Source of the DNA: JAEZAF01 sp964395665
GTDB lineage: Bacteria > Chloroflexota > Anaerolineae > Aggregatilineales > Phototrophicaceae
Reading direction: 5' to 3'
DNA length: 64,000 bases
Assembly (NCBI GenBank): GCA_964395665.1
Contig: CAYNDH010000001.1
Coordinates: 47,287-111,286, forward strand
Of the stretch, positions 1-10,040 are shown piece by piece. A model generated the notes under the pieces. The model did not search any database, was not told the origin of the DNA, and saw only the letters and a list, made by a program, of their open reading frames with translations. Positions within the stretch are counted from its first letter, which is position 1. Each line of letters starts with the position of its first letter. The translations under genes were made by a program, and so were the position numbers.

Positions 1-1693
1 CCCGCCTCACCCAGACCGTCATATCGCGCACACGCACAAATTCAAGCACTTTACCGGCCAGTGTGAAGGTATCGCCCCGCTTTAGGCGTGAGATAAACGA
101 CTCGTCGATGCTGCCGATATTTCCGCCTTTCAGATACCGCACCTGAAGCGTCGCATCCCCCATGATCGTGCCAATCGACATGCGGTGCAGGCGGGCCGCT
201 AGCTGATTTTCAACCGTATAGCGTCCGTCCTGTTCCACAAGCCGGTGATACTCGGGATAAGTGCGCAGGGCCTCTCCGCCGCGAGTGACGAAATCCAGTG
301 TCCATTCCCAATCATCCCGTGAAAGGGTGCGAAAGGCATGGGCGCTGCGGACTTCACGGTACAGTCCGTCAGCCGTAAAGCCGCCGCCTAGCGCGACCGT
401 CACCAGATGCTGCGCCAGCACATCCAATGGATTTTCAATCGGACGCCGGGTTTCAATCCGTCCGTTTTGCGCCGCTTCACGTACAGCGGCGACTTCCAGC
501 AGTTCGAGTGCATGCGTGGGGACACAGATCACCCGGCTGACGGCCCCCGGCTGATGTCCGCTGCGGCCAGCACGCTGAAGCAGACGCGCCACCCCCTTCG
601 GGCTGCCAATCTGAAGCACCTGACTCACCGGCGAAAAATCGACACCCAGATCAAGACTCGATGTCGAAACCACACAGCGCAGTCGGCCTTCATCCAAGGC
701 GGTTTCGACCCATGCACGCAGCGTCGGGTCGAGTGATCCGTGATGCAGCGCGATCTCTCCCGCCCAGTCTGGACGGGCATCGATCAGCGCCTGATACCAG
801 CCTTCGGTCTGGGCGCGGGTATTGGTAAAAATGAGCGTGGTGTCGGCCTGTTCAATCTGCGCGATGACCTGCGGCAGCATATTGATCCCCAGATGCCCGG
901 CCCACGGGAAACGCTCGATTCGAGCCGGGATCAGCGACTCGATCATCACCTGTTTGGAGATCTCACCGCTGACCAGTACGCCGCTGCGGATCTCACCAGT
1001 TTCAGCATCAATGCCCAGCAGGGTGTCCAGCGCCGATTCCAGATCGCCCATTGTGGCCGAAAGTCCCCACAGCCGCAGTCGTGGATTCCAGCGGCGCAGG
1101 CGTGCCAGCCCCAGCTCGGTCTGCACACCGCGCTTGGTCGCCATCAGTTCATGCCATTCATCGACCACCACCAAACGCAGAGACGCAAACAGCTTCTCCG
1201 CATCTTCACGGGCCAGCAGCAGCGAAAGGCTTTCCGGTGTCGTGACCAGCACCGTTGGCAGGCGGGTACGCTGTCGGCTGCGCAGTGCGGATGATATATC
1301 ACCTGTGCGCCGTTCAATCGACCACGGCAGGTTCAGTGCTTCTACGGGCGCACGCAGTGCCGCTTCGGTATCGGCAGCAAGCGCCCGCAGCGGTGTGATC
1401 CACAGTGCGGTCAGCGGTGCAGTCTGGCTGCGGCGTGTGACTGTCGCTAGCCGTGAGGTTCTGACAGACATGTCGGACGCTGCTTCTGCCAGCAGACCCA
1501 TCCACGCGGCATAGGTCTTGCCCGTTCCGGTGGCCGTGTGAATCAGCCCACTTTTCCCATCGAGATAGGCACGCCATGCCTGACGCTGAAAGTCAAACGG
1601 CGTCCAGCCCTGAGACGCAAACCAGGCTTCAATCAGGGCCAGCACATCCGACAGCGCAGGATTTATGGGTGAGGGTTGAGAGGCCATCAGCAT
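1..1693 (-). CDS. Ligase-associated DEXH-box (Lhr-type) DNA helicase, 3' end outside window
   Basis: ATP-dependent superfamily 2 helicase acting in DNA repair with the ligase and exonuclease encoded just upstream. About 564 codons are visible; the C-terminal part runs off the left edge. Seen in the reverse-strand translation: Q-motif-like TPFDFQRQAW (31-40), Walker A ATGTGKT (54-60), DEWH (178-181), motif III SAT (212-214), and motifs V-VI TSSLDLGVDF and QRAGRSGH. The Lhr-type winged-helix/barrel region has begun before the edge. The ATG at 1691-1693 overlaps the ligase TGA (ATGA), so translation is probably coupled. Family knowledge: matches the ligase-associated DEXH helicases of the lig-exo-lhr(-pdeM) cluster. 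A PdeM phosphoesterase might follow outside the window. Confidence 0.93.
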   Translation of the reverse strand, partial: MLMASQPSPINPALSDVLALIEAWFASQGWTPFDFQRQAWRAYLDGKSGLIHTATGTGKTYAAWMGLLAEAASDMSVRTSRLATVTRRSQTAPLTALWITPLRALAADTEAALRAPVEALNLPWSIERRTGDISSALRSRQRTRLPTVLVTTPESLSLLLAREDAEKLFASLRLVVVDEWHELMATKRGVQTELGLARLRRWNPRLRLWGLSATMGDLESALDTLLGIDAETGEIRSGVLVSGEISKQVMIESLIPARIERFPWAGHLGINMLPQVIAQIEQADTTLIFTNTRAQTEGWYQALIDARPDWAGEIALHHGSLDPTLRAWVETALDEGRLRCVVSTSSLDLGVDFSPVSQVLQIGSPKGVARLLQRAGRSGHQPGAVSRVICVPTHALELLEVAAVREAAQNGRIETRRPIENPLDVLAQHLVTVALGGGFTADGLYREVRSAHAFRTLSRDDWEWTLDFVTRGGEALRTYPEYHRLVEQDGRYTVENQLAARLHRMSIGTIMGDATLQVRYLKGGNIGSIDESFISRLKRGDTFTLAGKVLEFVRVRDMTVWVRR

Positions 1694-3291
1694 CACGCTC
1701 CGTCTGGCAGCATGGCGCGGATCGTCTCCAGCGTGTCGGCCTCTTCGATTTTCTTATCATGCCGCCAGCGGAGAATACGGGGGAAACGCACCGCAATCCC
1801 GGATTTATGACGTGCCGAGCGCTGAATCCCTTCAAAGGCGAGTTCAAACACCAGTTCCGGTTTGACAGTCCGCACCGGGCCGAATTTTTCACTTGTATTC
1901 CGGCGTATAAAGGCATCCACCTTGCGGATTTCCTCATCTGTCAGGCCGGAATAGGCTTTAGCAAATGGGATCAACACTCCCTGCTCATCCCAGACTGCAA
2001 ACGTGTAATCGGTGTACAGGCTGGCACGCTTACCGGAGCCGCGCTGGGCATAAATCAGCACCGCATCCACGGTATACGGTTCGATCTTCCACTTCCACCA
2101 GTCCCCACGCTGACGGCCCACCCGATACGGCGAGTCACAGCGTTTGAGCATGATGCCTTCGACATTCTGATCGCGGCTCTGCTGACGCTGTTCAGCCAGT
2201 TCGTCCCACGACTGCGCCTCAACCAGCGGTGAAAGCTGCAATGATGGATGCTGGATCGCCGAGACAATCTGCTCCAACTGTGCCCTGCGCCATGAAAGCG
2301 GACGCTCGCGCACATCCTGCCCTTCAAATTCGAGTACATCATATGCCAGGAAGACGACCGGCACTTCGGCCAGCATCTTCTTTGTCAGTGACTTGCGTCC
2401 AATGCGGCGCTGAAGCTGTGCAAAAGGCATGACCTGCCCGTCATGCCACGGCAGCAGTTCGCCATCCAGCGCGACGCCCTCCGGCAGCAGGGCCGCCATC
2501 TCAGTGATTTCGGGATAGCGGTCAGTGACCAGCTCTTCGCCCCGTGACCAGACAAACACCTGGCCTTCACGCTGGATCACCTGTCCGCGAATGCCATCCC
2601 ATTTCCATTCCGCCTGCCACTGATCGAAATCACCGAGCAGCGCTTCCGGATCTTCTTCAATCGGATAGGCGAGAAAGAACGGATACGGACGGCTGATGTC
2701 CGCATCGGTTGTCTCTTTGGCGACGACATTAGTGAAAAAATCAGCGGTCGGTTCCCAGTTCCCCATCAGACGGTGGGCAATCGTGGCGGCATCCACGTCA
2801 CTGACAATCGAAAGGGCGCGTGTCACCAGTCGCTGCGACACGCCGACCCGGAAAGCACCTGTGATCAGCTTGTTCCAGACGAAGCGTTCGCGGACATTCA
2901 GTTCGCGCCATGCCCGCAGCACGGCTTCCTTCTGCACAGTTTCAGGTTCAGCACGCAGCGGCAGCAGATGTTGTTCCACCCATACCGACAGCGGCAGGTC
3001 ATTGTTGGATTCGTTGTTTCTCAGCAGCAGGGTGATGGTCTCGGCGCTGTCACCGATCGCATCGTAGGACTCGCTGTACAACCATTCCGGCACACCCGCT
3101 TCCTCAGCCGCCCACGTCGCAAGCTGACGCGATCCGATGATCTGACGCGGTTTGCGCCCGCTGAGGAAATAAATCACCCATGCGGCATCATCCGGTGGGA
3201 CGGATCTGAAATAATCGACCAGCGCCTGAATCTTCTCATTGGTCTTGTTGGTTTCATCCAGTGCGGCGTACAGGTTTGCGAAGTCTCTCAT
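1693..3291 (-). CDS. ATP-dependent DNA ligase (ligase-associated DNA damage response type)
   Basis: Seals nicks in DNA by an AMP-lysine intermediate. The 532-residue protein has an N-terminal helical DNA-binding region (1-190), then the nucleotidyltransferase core with motif I KWDG at 230-233 (K230 is the predicted adenylated lysine), motif III FLAYDVLEF, motif IV VEGIMLKR (377-384), and motif V WWKWKIEP, followed by an OB-fold with RGSGKR. It starts inside the exonuclease stop (ATGA) and its own stop overlaps the helicase start, so the three genes form one translationally coupled operon. Family knowledge: bacterial ATP-dependent ligases of this length that sit with an MBL exonuclease and an Lhr helicase belong to a repair cluster separate from the NAD-dependent LigA. 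All key motifs look intact. Confidence 0.95.
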   Translation of the reverse strand: MRDFANLYAALDETNKTNEKIQALVDYFRSVPPDDAAWVIYFLSGRKPRQIIGSRQLATWAAEEAGVPEWLYSESYDAIGDSAETITLLLRNNESNNDLPLSVWVEQHLLPLRAEPETVQKEAVLRAWRELNVRERFVWNKLITGAFRVGVSQRLVTRALSIVSDVDAATIAHRLMGNWEPTADFFTNVVAKETTDADISRPYPFFLAYPIEEDPEALLGDFDQWQAEWKWDGIRGQVIQREGQVFVWSRGEELVTDRYPEITEMAALLPEGVALDGELLPWHDGQVMPFAQLQRRIGRKSLTKKMLAEVPVVFLAYDVLEFEGQDVRERPLSWRRAQLEQIVSAIQHPSLQLSPLVEAQSWDELAEQRQQSRDQNVEGIMLKRCDSPYRVGRQRGDWWKWKIEPYTVDAVLIYAQRGSGKRASLYTDYTFAVWDEQGVLIPFAKAYSGLTDEEIRKVDAFIRRNTSEKFGPVRTVKPELVFELAFEGIQRSARHKSGIAVRFPRILRWRHDKKIEEADTLETIRAMLPDGA

Positions 3292-4358
3292 ACCTGCCCT
3301 TCCCCGCCCTGATCGGTGTCGTCGGCAGCCGCTTCAGTCTCCGCCACAGTGACTTCTTCCAGTTCTTCGCGCTCACCCTCATAGCGCGTCTGGAAGCCCT
3401 GTGCCTCATAGCCTTGTTCACGCAGCCAGCGCGCCACAACCGCGACGTAGCCATGCGTTACCCAGATGCGCTCTGCACCCGTCGCTTCAATCGCCTGCAT
3501 CAACCCGTCCCAATCAACATGATCGGAGATGACAAAGCCGCGATCAACAGCCCGACGCCGACGCGCACCACGAATCCGCATCCAACCGGACGCGAATCCG
3601 CTGGAATGAGTGCCAAAGCGCCGCGTCCATGATGTGCCACGAGCAGACAGCGGCGCGATAATCAGCGCACCAGCATAACTGGCGCGTTTGGCTGATGTCG
3701 CATAGATCGTCTCCGGCAGCTTGACGCTGCTTTCACGATAGGCGCGGTTCAGTCGTTCGACTGCGCCATGGGTATATATCGGGCCGATACTGGCATCAAC
3801 CCCGGCCAGCAGACGCTGCGCCTTGCCAAGCGCATAGCCATAAATCAGTGTGGACTTCCCCGCTTCGGCATTAGCACGCCACCATGCATTAATCTGGTCG
3901 AAGACCGTCTGCTGCGGCGACCAGTGATAAATCGGCAGGCCGAATGTTGCTTCGGTGATAAAGGTGTGGCATTTCACCGGCTCAAATGGCGTACAGGTCG
4001 GGTCCGCTTCGATCTTGTAATCACCGGAAGCCACCCATACCTCACCCTGATATTCTACCCGCACCTGTGCCGAACCGAGAATGTGCCCGGCTGGATGCAG
4101 CGAGACCTGCACGCCATTCAGCATCACCCGTTCGCCATAGTCGGCAGTCTGATAGGCCGCGTCATCCGACAGACGAGCGCGGAAGACCTGCTCACCTTCT
4201 GCGGAAAAGAGATAAGCCGCGCTGCCCCGCGTCAGATGATCGCCATGGGCATGGGTGACAACCGCACGTGGAACCGGCACCCACGGATCGATATAAAAAT
4301 CCCCGGCGGCGCAGTAGATCCCCTGATCGGTAAACTGGAGTAAGGTCTGTGTACTCAT
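3288..4358 (-). CDS. Ligase-associated DNA damage response exonuclease (metallo-beta-lactamase fold)
   Basis: Predicted metal-dependent nuclease of the MBL/beta-CASP superfamily (SNM1-like), first gene of the repair operon. Counting from the ATG at 4358, the metal-binding HAHGDH lies at residues 36-41, with VASGDYK and FITEATFGLP further on and a late SDHVDWDG histidine motif. I chose ATG 4358 (356 residues) rather than the in-frame upstream start at 4406 because the fold begins directly at STQTLLQFTDQG and the extra 16 residues look unstructured. The C-terminus carries an acidic tail rich in E and D. It overlaps the ligase by 4 bp. The order exonuclease, ligase, helicase is the known arrangement of this cluster. 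Confidence 0.92.
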   Translation of the reverse strand: MSTQTLLQFTDQGIYCAAGDFYIDPWVPVPRAVVTHAHGDHLTRGSAAYLFSAEGEQVFRARLSDDAAYQTADYGERVMLNGVQVSLHPAGHILGSAQVRVEYQGEVWVASGDYKIEADPTCTPFEPVKCHTFITEATFGLPIYHWSPQQTVFDQINAWWRANAEAGKSTLIYGYALGKAQRLLAGVDASIGPIYTHGAVERLNRAYRESSVKLPETIYATSAKRASYAGALIIAPLSARGTSWTRRFGTHSSGFASGWMRIRGARRRRAVDRGFVISDHVDWDGLMQAIEATGAERIWVTHGYVAVVARWLREQGYEAQGFQTRYEGEREELEEVTVAETEAAADDTDQGGEGQV

Positions 4359-4453
4359 ATAGCCGCGAAGTATAAAAATGTTTGTTCCATACTTGCTGAG
4401 TACCACATAATAGAGCCTTTAGAACGCCGCCATTCGCATCAGACAGTTAGCAA

Positions 4454-6151
4454 TCAGGCACGCCGGACACGGCGCAGCACCATCTGCGGGATCAGCCGCG
4501 CCTCTTCCAGCCCGAACGCGGTAGCGACTCCAAAATAGACGGCAGCCCCCGCTATTCCAGCGATCATGAGCTGCACGATACTGCTGGATGTGCCGGTCAG
4601 CGCCAGCACTGCAATAAGCACGACACTCATCGCTAATGTCGCCAGTGTCATCCGGCTGACACTGATCCTAAGTTCGCTGACTTCGGCCCATTGCAGGCGG
4701 CGCGTCAGCAACCACCAGAGGACCGCCGCTTCGACCAGCGTCGTCAGTGAATTCGCCAGTGCAAGGCCGCCGAATGCCCCACGTGAGAGCGTCGCCGGAT
4801 CACCGATAAACTGGATCAGAATGACATTCAGCGTGATATTCGCCAGCATCGCACCGATCCCGATCAGCACTGGCGTGCGGGTATCCGACAGGGCATAGAA
4901 AGCACGCGACAGGACTTCAAGCATGGCATGGCCGACGACCCCCAGTGAGAAGAAAGCCAGCGCCCACGCGGTCCCGGCGACGGCTTCAGCGTCAAATGCC
5001 CCGCGCTGATACAGCACTTCGACAATCGGCTGACCGAGCAGAATCAGCACGGCAGTCGCGGGCACTGCGAGAAACAGAATACTCCGCATCGCGCCGACCA
5101 GCCGTTCCTTATAACCGTCCATATCGTTGGCCGAAGCCAATGCGGAGAGTGATGGAAATACCGCCGTCCCTACGCTCTGCGCGATAATACCGAGTGCGAA
5201 AAACATGAGGAACCATGCATTATTCAGCGCGACCAGACTCCCGGCGATCATCGCGGTTGCAAAGGTAGTATTGACCAGAAAATTGATCTGTGTCACAGCC
5301 AGCCCCAGCATTCGCGGCATCATCAGACGCATGACGGACGTCACACCCTCAAGCCGTGGATTAGGCAGGAAGCGTGGGCGTCCGTCGAGCTTACGCAGGC
5401 CGGGGATCTGAATGGCGAGATGCAGCACCGCTCCCAGCAGCGCGCCGAAAGCCAGCCCATAAACGTTAATCGTATGCGGCGCAGCAGCGATCACCGCAGC
5501 GGCTCCATCTGGCAGCAGTGATGCAAGTGCAAGCGGTGATGGCTGCGGGTAGGCGAAATAACCGGTAGTGGTTGGCAGCAGCGGCGCGATCACCAATGCA
5601 CCGATAATCAGGCCGACATTATTCATACTCAGGGCCAGCGCAGGCAGCATAAAATTCTGATAGGTGTTCAGGATGCCCATCATCAGCCCGCTGACGCTGA
5701 AGATCACGGTCGTCGCCAGCATGAGCTGTGTCATCCGCACCGCCAGTTCCTGATAAAGCTCGTTCTGATAAAACAGCGGCATATACAGCGGCGCCGTAAT
5801 TGCCAGCAGAATGCCTAATGCACCCGCTGCCAGTGCCGAGAGCGTCATGACAGCGCTGGCAAGCTGCCAGCTTTCTTCAATCCGTCCGGATGAACGCAGT
5901 CTCGCAAAGACCGGGATGAATGACGATCCCAACGCGCCACCAGCGACCAGTGCAAACAGCAGTTCGGGGATACGCTGTGCGGCATAAAAGGCATCCAGTT
6001 CACTGCTGGCCCCGAACATCGCGTTATAAATCGCAGTCCGCACCAGACCGAGCACACCGCTGGCAAAGAAGCCGAGTAATACAATCAGGGCGGCACGCAT
6101 AACCTGTGTGCGAGAGAGTGCCTGCGATGTAGAAATGGTCCCAGTGGTCAT
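4454..6151 (-). CDS. murJ: Lipid II flippase MurJ
   Basis: Integral membrane MATE-like/MOP-superfamily protein that moves lipid-linked peptidoglycan precursor across the cytoplasmic membrane. The 565 residues form about 14 hydrophobic segments. The N-terminal stretch with GFFASGVLGLVRTAIYNAMF, ELDAFYAAQRIPELLFAL and GALGSSFIPVFARL is the MurJ signature. The conserved middle part (VGTAVFPSLSALA) and the segment near ALSDTRTPVLIG also fit. ATG at 6151 has an AGGA-like ribosome site upstream. It follows the repair operon on the same strand but is separated by about 95 bp, so it is probably its own unit or the head of a longer one. Essential cell-wall function, apparently intact. Confidence 0.95.
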   Translation of the reverse strand: MTTGTISTSQALSRTQVMRAALIVLLGFFASGVLGLVRTAIYNAMFGASSELDAFYAAQRIPELLFALVAGGALGSSFIPVFARLRSSGRIEESWQLASAVMTLSALAAGALGILLAITAPLYMPLFYQNELYQELAVRMTQLMLATTVIFSVSGLMMGILNTYQNFMLPALALSMNNVGLIIGALVIAPLLPTTTGYFAYPQPSPLALASLLPDGAAAVIAAAPHTINVYGLAFGALLGAVLHLAIQIPGLRKLDGRPRFLPNPRLEGVTSVMRLMMPRMLGLAVTQINFLVNTTFATAMIAGSLVALNNAWFLMFFALGIIAQSVGTAVFPSLSALASANDMDGYKERLVGAMRSILFLAVPATAVLILLGQPIVEVLYQRGAFDAEAVAGTAWALAFFSLGVVGHAMLEVLSRAFYALSDTRTPVLIGIGAMLANITLNVILIQFIGDPATLSRGAFGGLALANSLTTLVEAAVLWWLLTRRLQWAEVSELRISVSRMTLATLAMSVVLIAVLALTGTSSSIVQLMIAGIAGAAVYFGVATAFGLEEARLIPQMVLRRVRRA

Positions 6152-6332
6152 AAAATTCCTGTCTGTATATCCGGCGCGGCACTTACTGAAGTACGATTTC
6201 CGGTTTCAGTATGGCGGCGCTATAATTAGCTACAGTTTCCCAGTTTTGCAGTTTGAGATCAGCGTGTGTATACGGAAGATCAATCGATCTGTCCGTAAGC
6301 GCCCTCAACCGGATTAATCGCAAAGGCGAATT

Positions 6333-9300
6333 GTGGCGAACACAAACTTTTCTCTCGATCATTTTTACACGGGTCATTTCATAGATCAACCGGAAGCGCC
6401 ACGAGTGCTGTCCCGTTCGTCAAATGTTACTACTGAAATCGCGACCGCAGTCCTTGAGCGTTCCAATCTGCCCCCCTTGACAGTCGGAGATGGTACCAGT
6501 TGGGCGCTGATCCGTGGGACGAAGCAGCTTCCGTTTATCTTCGTGCAGGCACAGATCATTCAGGAAACCATTGCGGTCAGCCATTATATTCTGCTGCCGC
6601 TGGACATCCTGCGTACACTCGGCGGCAAACTGAAGGTGCTGCAACTACTGCTTCAGGAAGTCCTGCCGCATCCGCGTGATCTTCGTCAGAAGCAGCCGCT
6701 GCAACCGGTGACGCTGATCATCCCGGATGAGGATGATGCCAGTGCGCAAGCCGATGCGATGCTGACGCTGATGGATATCGTCAACAACCGGCTGGAATCT
6801 ATCGAAAAACTGCTGGCGGCAATTGTGCAGGGCGTGCAGATCATCGTCACCCATGCGCCAAAGGACATTAACCAGCGGATGGATTTTATCCTGGGGCTGC
6901 TTGCCCTGCTTCCACCGTCCGTTCGATTTGCCGTGACATTCACCACCTACAGCGAAAGTGCAACCGATCTCGATGTGCAAATTCGCTTTCTGGATCAGGG
7001 CGAACCGGCTGCCGAAACACTGGTCTTTAACTGGGAAAGCAATGAGCTGTCGGGGATATTCCCTGAAGACGAGTACAGCCATTTCGTCATCAGCCAGCTT
7101 CGGCTGGATACCTCACTGGTCATTGAGCGCACACGCGCCCTGACTCCTGCGGCTGGATGGCGAATGCGCCAGTCTGACCGGTTAGGTGAGGCACTGGCAT
7201 ACGCATCACACCGCGCCAAGCTGGATACCTCCCTGCTTAATTACCAGCCTGCGGATAAGGACGAAGTCGCCCGCATTCTGGAAAACGACCCGACACTAAG
7301 CGATGAACTGCGCAATGTCTATGCAGAACATCTGCTCAACCTGTCGCTGGCGATGAACGACTTTAACTCGGTCGATCTGATGACGTATCTCGTCTGGCAG
7401 AATGACACCCTCAGCCAGTTCGCGCTGGATCGCCTGTCGGATACGCTCAGCCCAGCCACAGGCCGCCCCATCTATCACTTCATCCTGCGCGTCCTTCAGT
7501 ATTCTGCTGATGCCGATGCAGAGGTGAGCAATACGCGATGGATCACACTTGCCCACCGTGCAGCGCTGCTGATGGTCACCGATCTGACCCGCGCCCAGAA
7601 CGCCGAAGGGTTGATCCCCATTCTTGTAGAACTGGCAAATGCACCTCACCCTGTTCATATCGAGCGCGTCGCCGGACGACTGGTCGAAATCGCGGTGCCG
7701 CTGGCGACATCCAATCCGGAAGTGGCTAAAGCAGTCTTCCTGATGGCCGTCCTGCACCTGAATGAGGCCACCTTCCAGCGGCTGATGACACTTGAGCCGC
7801 TCGTCAAACAGCTTCCGCAGGCCGTCTCCGATCTGATGCCCTATCTTCTGAACCAGACCGATGCCGTCGCGCCAGCCGAGACCCTGATGCGGACCGTCAG
7901 CAGCCTGGACAGCGAAAGCCAGCCGCTGCTGCTGCTCCACCTGGCGCAAATGGCCCGTCAGGCTGGCCGGGTGGATCTCTTCGACAGTGATGTTTACGAA
8001 CGACTGCTCGATATCGCCCTCAAAAATCCCGACGCGGCCACAACCGAACGACTGATCGCGATCTCACAGCGCTGGACGGAACAACAGCTTCTGCTGCTGA
8101 ACGAGCAGGCCGCAACCCGACTGCTGCAATTGTGTCTGGCGCTGGGTGAATATCCGAATCTCGCCAGTCAGATGATCCAGCAGTCGTCTGTATTTTATCT
8201 GGGCGACCGCCAGATTGATTATATCGAGATGGTGGAGCGTGTCTTCGCCGATACTGCGATCCCATCGGCACAGGCGGCCACGGCTATCAATCAGATTGAA
8301 GATGCCGGGATTCGCTCCGCACCACTGGCGATGGCCGGACTCGGCGCACTTCAAAATCGCACACCAGGCCCCGAACTGGATCACACCGCGCATCATCTGC
8401 TTGATATTCTGGTGGCCGATCCGCAGCTCTTCTCAGTGATCCGAATGTCATCGCTGATGCAGATCGTGCATTACTATCTCAGTCACGGGCGAGTGCATGA
8501 CAGCGTTCATGCTGCCGGTTTACTCGCGTCAGGTGTGATCGCACACTCCGAGGATGTGCAGGAGAGTCAGCAAGCCGTCATGGAACTGTACCAGATGCTG
8601 GCACGCCGCCCGGAAACCCGTCCGCAGGCGGCAGAGGTACTGCGGATCTATGTACGTGAAGCCAGCCAACTGGATGCCCGTACCGCGATTGCCATCTTTG
8701 GCCGGGAGCTTGGCGCCAACCTGCGCGAAACACTGGAAGCCGTCTATTTTGTGCGCGAGATCACCGCAGGGCAGACGCTGGAAGAATACGCACAGGCGGT
8801 TAAAACGACCGTCGATTTCCTTCAGGATGTCGCTTCAAGCTACGGGGAGCGCGATTATCCCACACTGGAAATGCTCAGCGCACAGCTCAGCATGATGAAA
8901 GGCGCTTTTTCGCGGGAAGAGCGGCGGGCGCTCACACGGGCATTGATGGACTCCGCCCGTGGCATCATGATGATCTATGAGCGCCAGCGCGCTTCACGGT
9001 CCGCAGGCCCCGATAAGCTGCTAAGCGCGGCTACCGATCCCACCACCGTGCTGGATGCGGTATGGGTCATCGCCGGTTACTTCTCTGACGGCAGACGCCA
9101 TGAACTGCGGCTGAAGACTGCCCTGCCGAACCCGCTGGCAGAGCGGACGCGCCAGTATCTCTATCAGGAAGGGCTGATGATGAACACTGTCATCAGTGGG
9201 CTGACAAAGGTCGCACAGGCCGGGGCATCCATCCAACTGCGTGCCGGTGATCTGCGTGATGCGGTCATCAGCCTGAAGGCCGAACACACGGAAGCCAGTC

Positions 9301-9497
9301 AGCAGGAGATCACCCGTTCGCTGAGCGTGGATCTACAGCGTCTGGCCCTGCTGATCGATCATATTGGCAGCCGGGGAGATACACGCGCACTGGAACCGCA
9401 GGGATTAGGGGAACGTCTCGACAGCGGACGACACCGCCCCCGAACGGCGCTGGAATTCCTGCGTTATCTGTACGGTTATTACAGTGCGCGTGGTTAA
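6333..9497 (+). CDS. Large alpha-helical protein, possible GAP1-like N-terminus, function unknown
   Basis: I do not recognise a confident family. The 1054 residues have no signal peptide and no membrane segment. The first 250 or so look globular and mixed alpha/beta, with FYTGHFIDQPEAPRVLSRS near the start and LLALLPPSVRFAVTFTTYSE near 180-200. This spacing (opening strand, then a lipase-free LLP..R..TFTTY block) resembles N-terminal domains of GTPase-associated protein 1 from bacterial conflict systems. That is a weak, from-memory comparison. The rest (about 260-1054) is leucine-rich helical repeats, probably an alpha-solenoid scaffold. GTG at 6333 is used as start; TTG at 6331 is out of frame. 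Divergent from murJ across 181 bp. Confidence 0.7.
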   Translation: MANTNFSLDHFYTGHFIDQPEAPRVLSRSSNVTTEIATAVLERSNLPPLTVGDGTSWALIRGTKQLPFIFVQAQIIQETIAVSHYILLPLDILRTLGGKLKVLQLLLQEVLPHPRDLRQKQPLQPVTLIIPDEDDASAQADAMLTLMDIVNNRLESIEKLLAAIVQGVQIIVTHAPKDINQRMDFILGLLALLPPSVRFAVTFTTYSESATDLDVQIRFLDQGEPAAETLVFNWESNELSGIFPEDEYSHFVISQLRLDTSLVIERTRALTPAAGWRMRQSDRLGEALAYASHRAKLDTSLLNYQPADKDEVARILENDPTLSDELRNVYAEHLLNLSLAMNDFNSVDLMTYLVWQNDTLSQFALDRLSDTLSPATGRPIYHFILRVLQYSADADAEVSNTRWITLAHRAALLMVTDLTRAQNAEGLIPILVELANAPHPVHIERVAGRLVEIAVPLATSNPEVAKAVFLMAVLHLNEATFQRLMTLEPLVKQLPQAVSDLMPYLLNQTDAVAPAETLMRTVSSLDSESQPLLLLHLAQMARQAGRVDLFDSDVYERLLDIALKNPDAATTERLIAISQRWTEQQLLLLNEQAATRLLQLCLALGEYPNLASQMIQQSSVFYLGDRQIDYIEMVERVFADTAIPSAQAATAINQIEDAGIRSAPLAMAGLGALQNRTPGPELDHTAHHLLDILVADPQLFSVIRMSSLMQIVHYYLSHGRVHDSVHAAGLLASGVIAHSEDVQESQQAVMELYQMLARRPETRPQAAEVLRIYVREASQLDARTAIAIFGRELGANLRETLEAVYFVREITAGQTLEEYAQAVKTTVDFLQDVASSYGERDYPTLEMLSAQLSMMKGAFSREERRALTRALMDSARGIMMIYERQRASRSAGPDKLLSAATDPTTVLDAVWVIAGYFSDGRRHELRLKTALPNPLAERTRQYLYQEGLMMNTVISGLTKVAQAGASIQLRAGDLRDAVISLKAEHTEASQQEITRSLSVDLQRLALLIDHIGSRGDTRALEPQGLGERLDSGRHRPRTALEFLRYLYGYYSARG

Positions 9498-9506
9498 GTC
9501 GGTGAA

Positions 9507-10010
9507 CTAGACAGCAGGTGAGGCGTCTGCTTCACGATAGACGTCAGTAAATGCCCCATCTGTGATCTGTGGAAGCTGTTCGCGGCGAACGGGGAAAATC
9601 GCATTGTGTGCGCCCCCTGCCGCATAGAGCATCTCGAACCGCTGAAGCTGGTCATCCAGCAGCACCTTCAGATCCTGCTGACGGTAAGCCAGCGGCGGGA
9701 CACTGCCGGGGGCATAGCCGGTGATTTCAAGACACTGGTCAGCCGTGGCGACTTTCACCTTCTTGCGGCTGACATTGAATAAGGCCGCCAGCTTTCGGTC
9801 ATCGACGCGCTGATCACCGCTGGCGACCACGATCACCGGCTGTCCGTCGATGATGAAGAGGATACTTTTCGCGATCTGTCCCAGTTCACAGCCGATGCGA
9901 TCGGCTGCCTGTTGAGAGGTCGCGGTGGTTTCTTCGAATAACTGAATCGAAAGCCCAAGATTCAGACGGTCAAGAGCGGCCTGCACCGTCTCATGGGAAA
10001 ATACGGTCAT
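9507..10010 (-). CDS. YbaK/EbsC-type aminoacyl-tRNA deacylase
   Basis: Single-domain YbaK/aaRS-associated (INS-like) protein, 167 residues, the usual length. Members hydrolyse mischarged tRNA such as Cys-tRNA(Pro) or Ala-tRNA(Pro), acting in trans in translation quality control in the cytoplasm. Visible signatures are IAKSILFIIDGQPVIVVASG with the conserved lysine of the AKS motif, KVKVATADQCLEITGYAPGS with the family G-x-x-P-G-x-V-PP loop, and AAGGAHNAIFPV near the C-terminus. The ATG at 10010 is preceded by AGGAG. It lies convergent to the 1054-residue protein, ending 9 bp past its stop. Which amino acid it clears cannot be told from the sequence. Confidence 0.9.
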   Translation of the reverse strand: MTVFSHETVQAALDRLNLGLSIQLFEETTATSQQAADRIGCELGQIAKSILFIIDGQPVIVVASGDQRVDDRKLAALFNVSRKKVKVATADQCLEITGYAPGSVPPLAYRQQDLKVLLDDQLQRFEMLYAAGGAHNAIFPVRREQLPQITDGAFTDVYREADASPAV

Positions 10011-10040
10011 GCAAAAGTATCTCCTGTTTCTACGCTGTTC

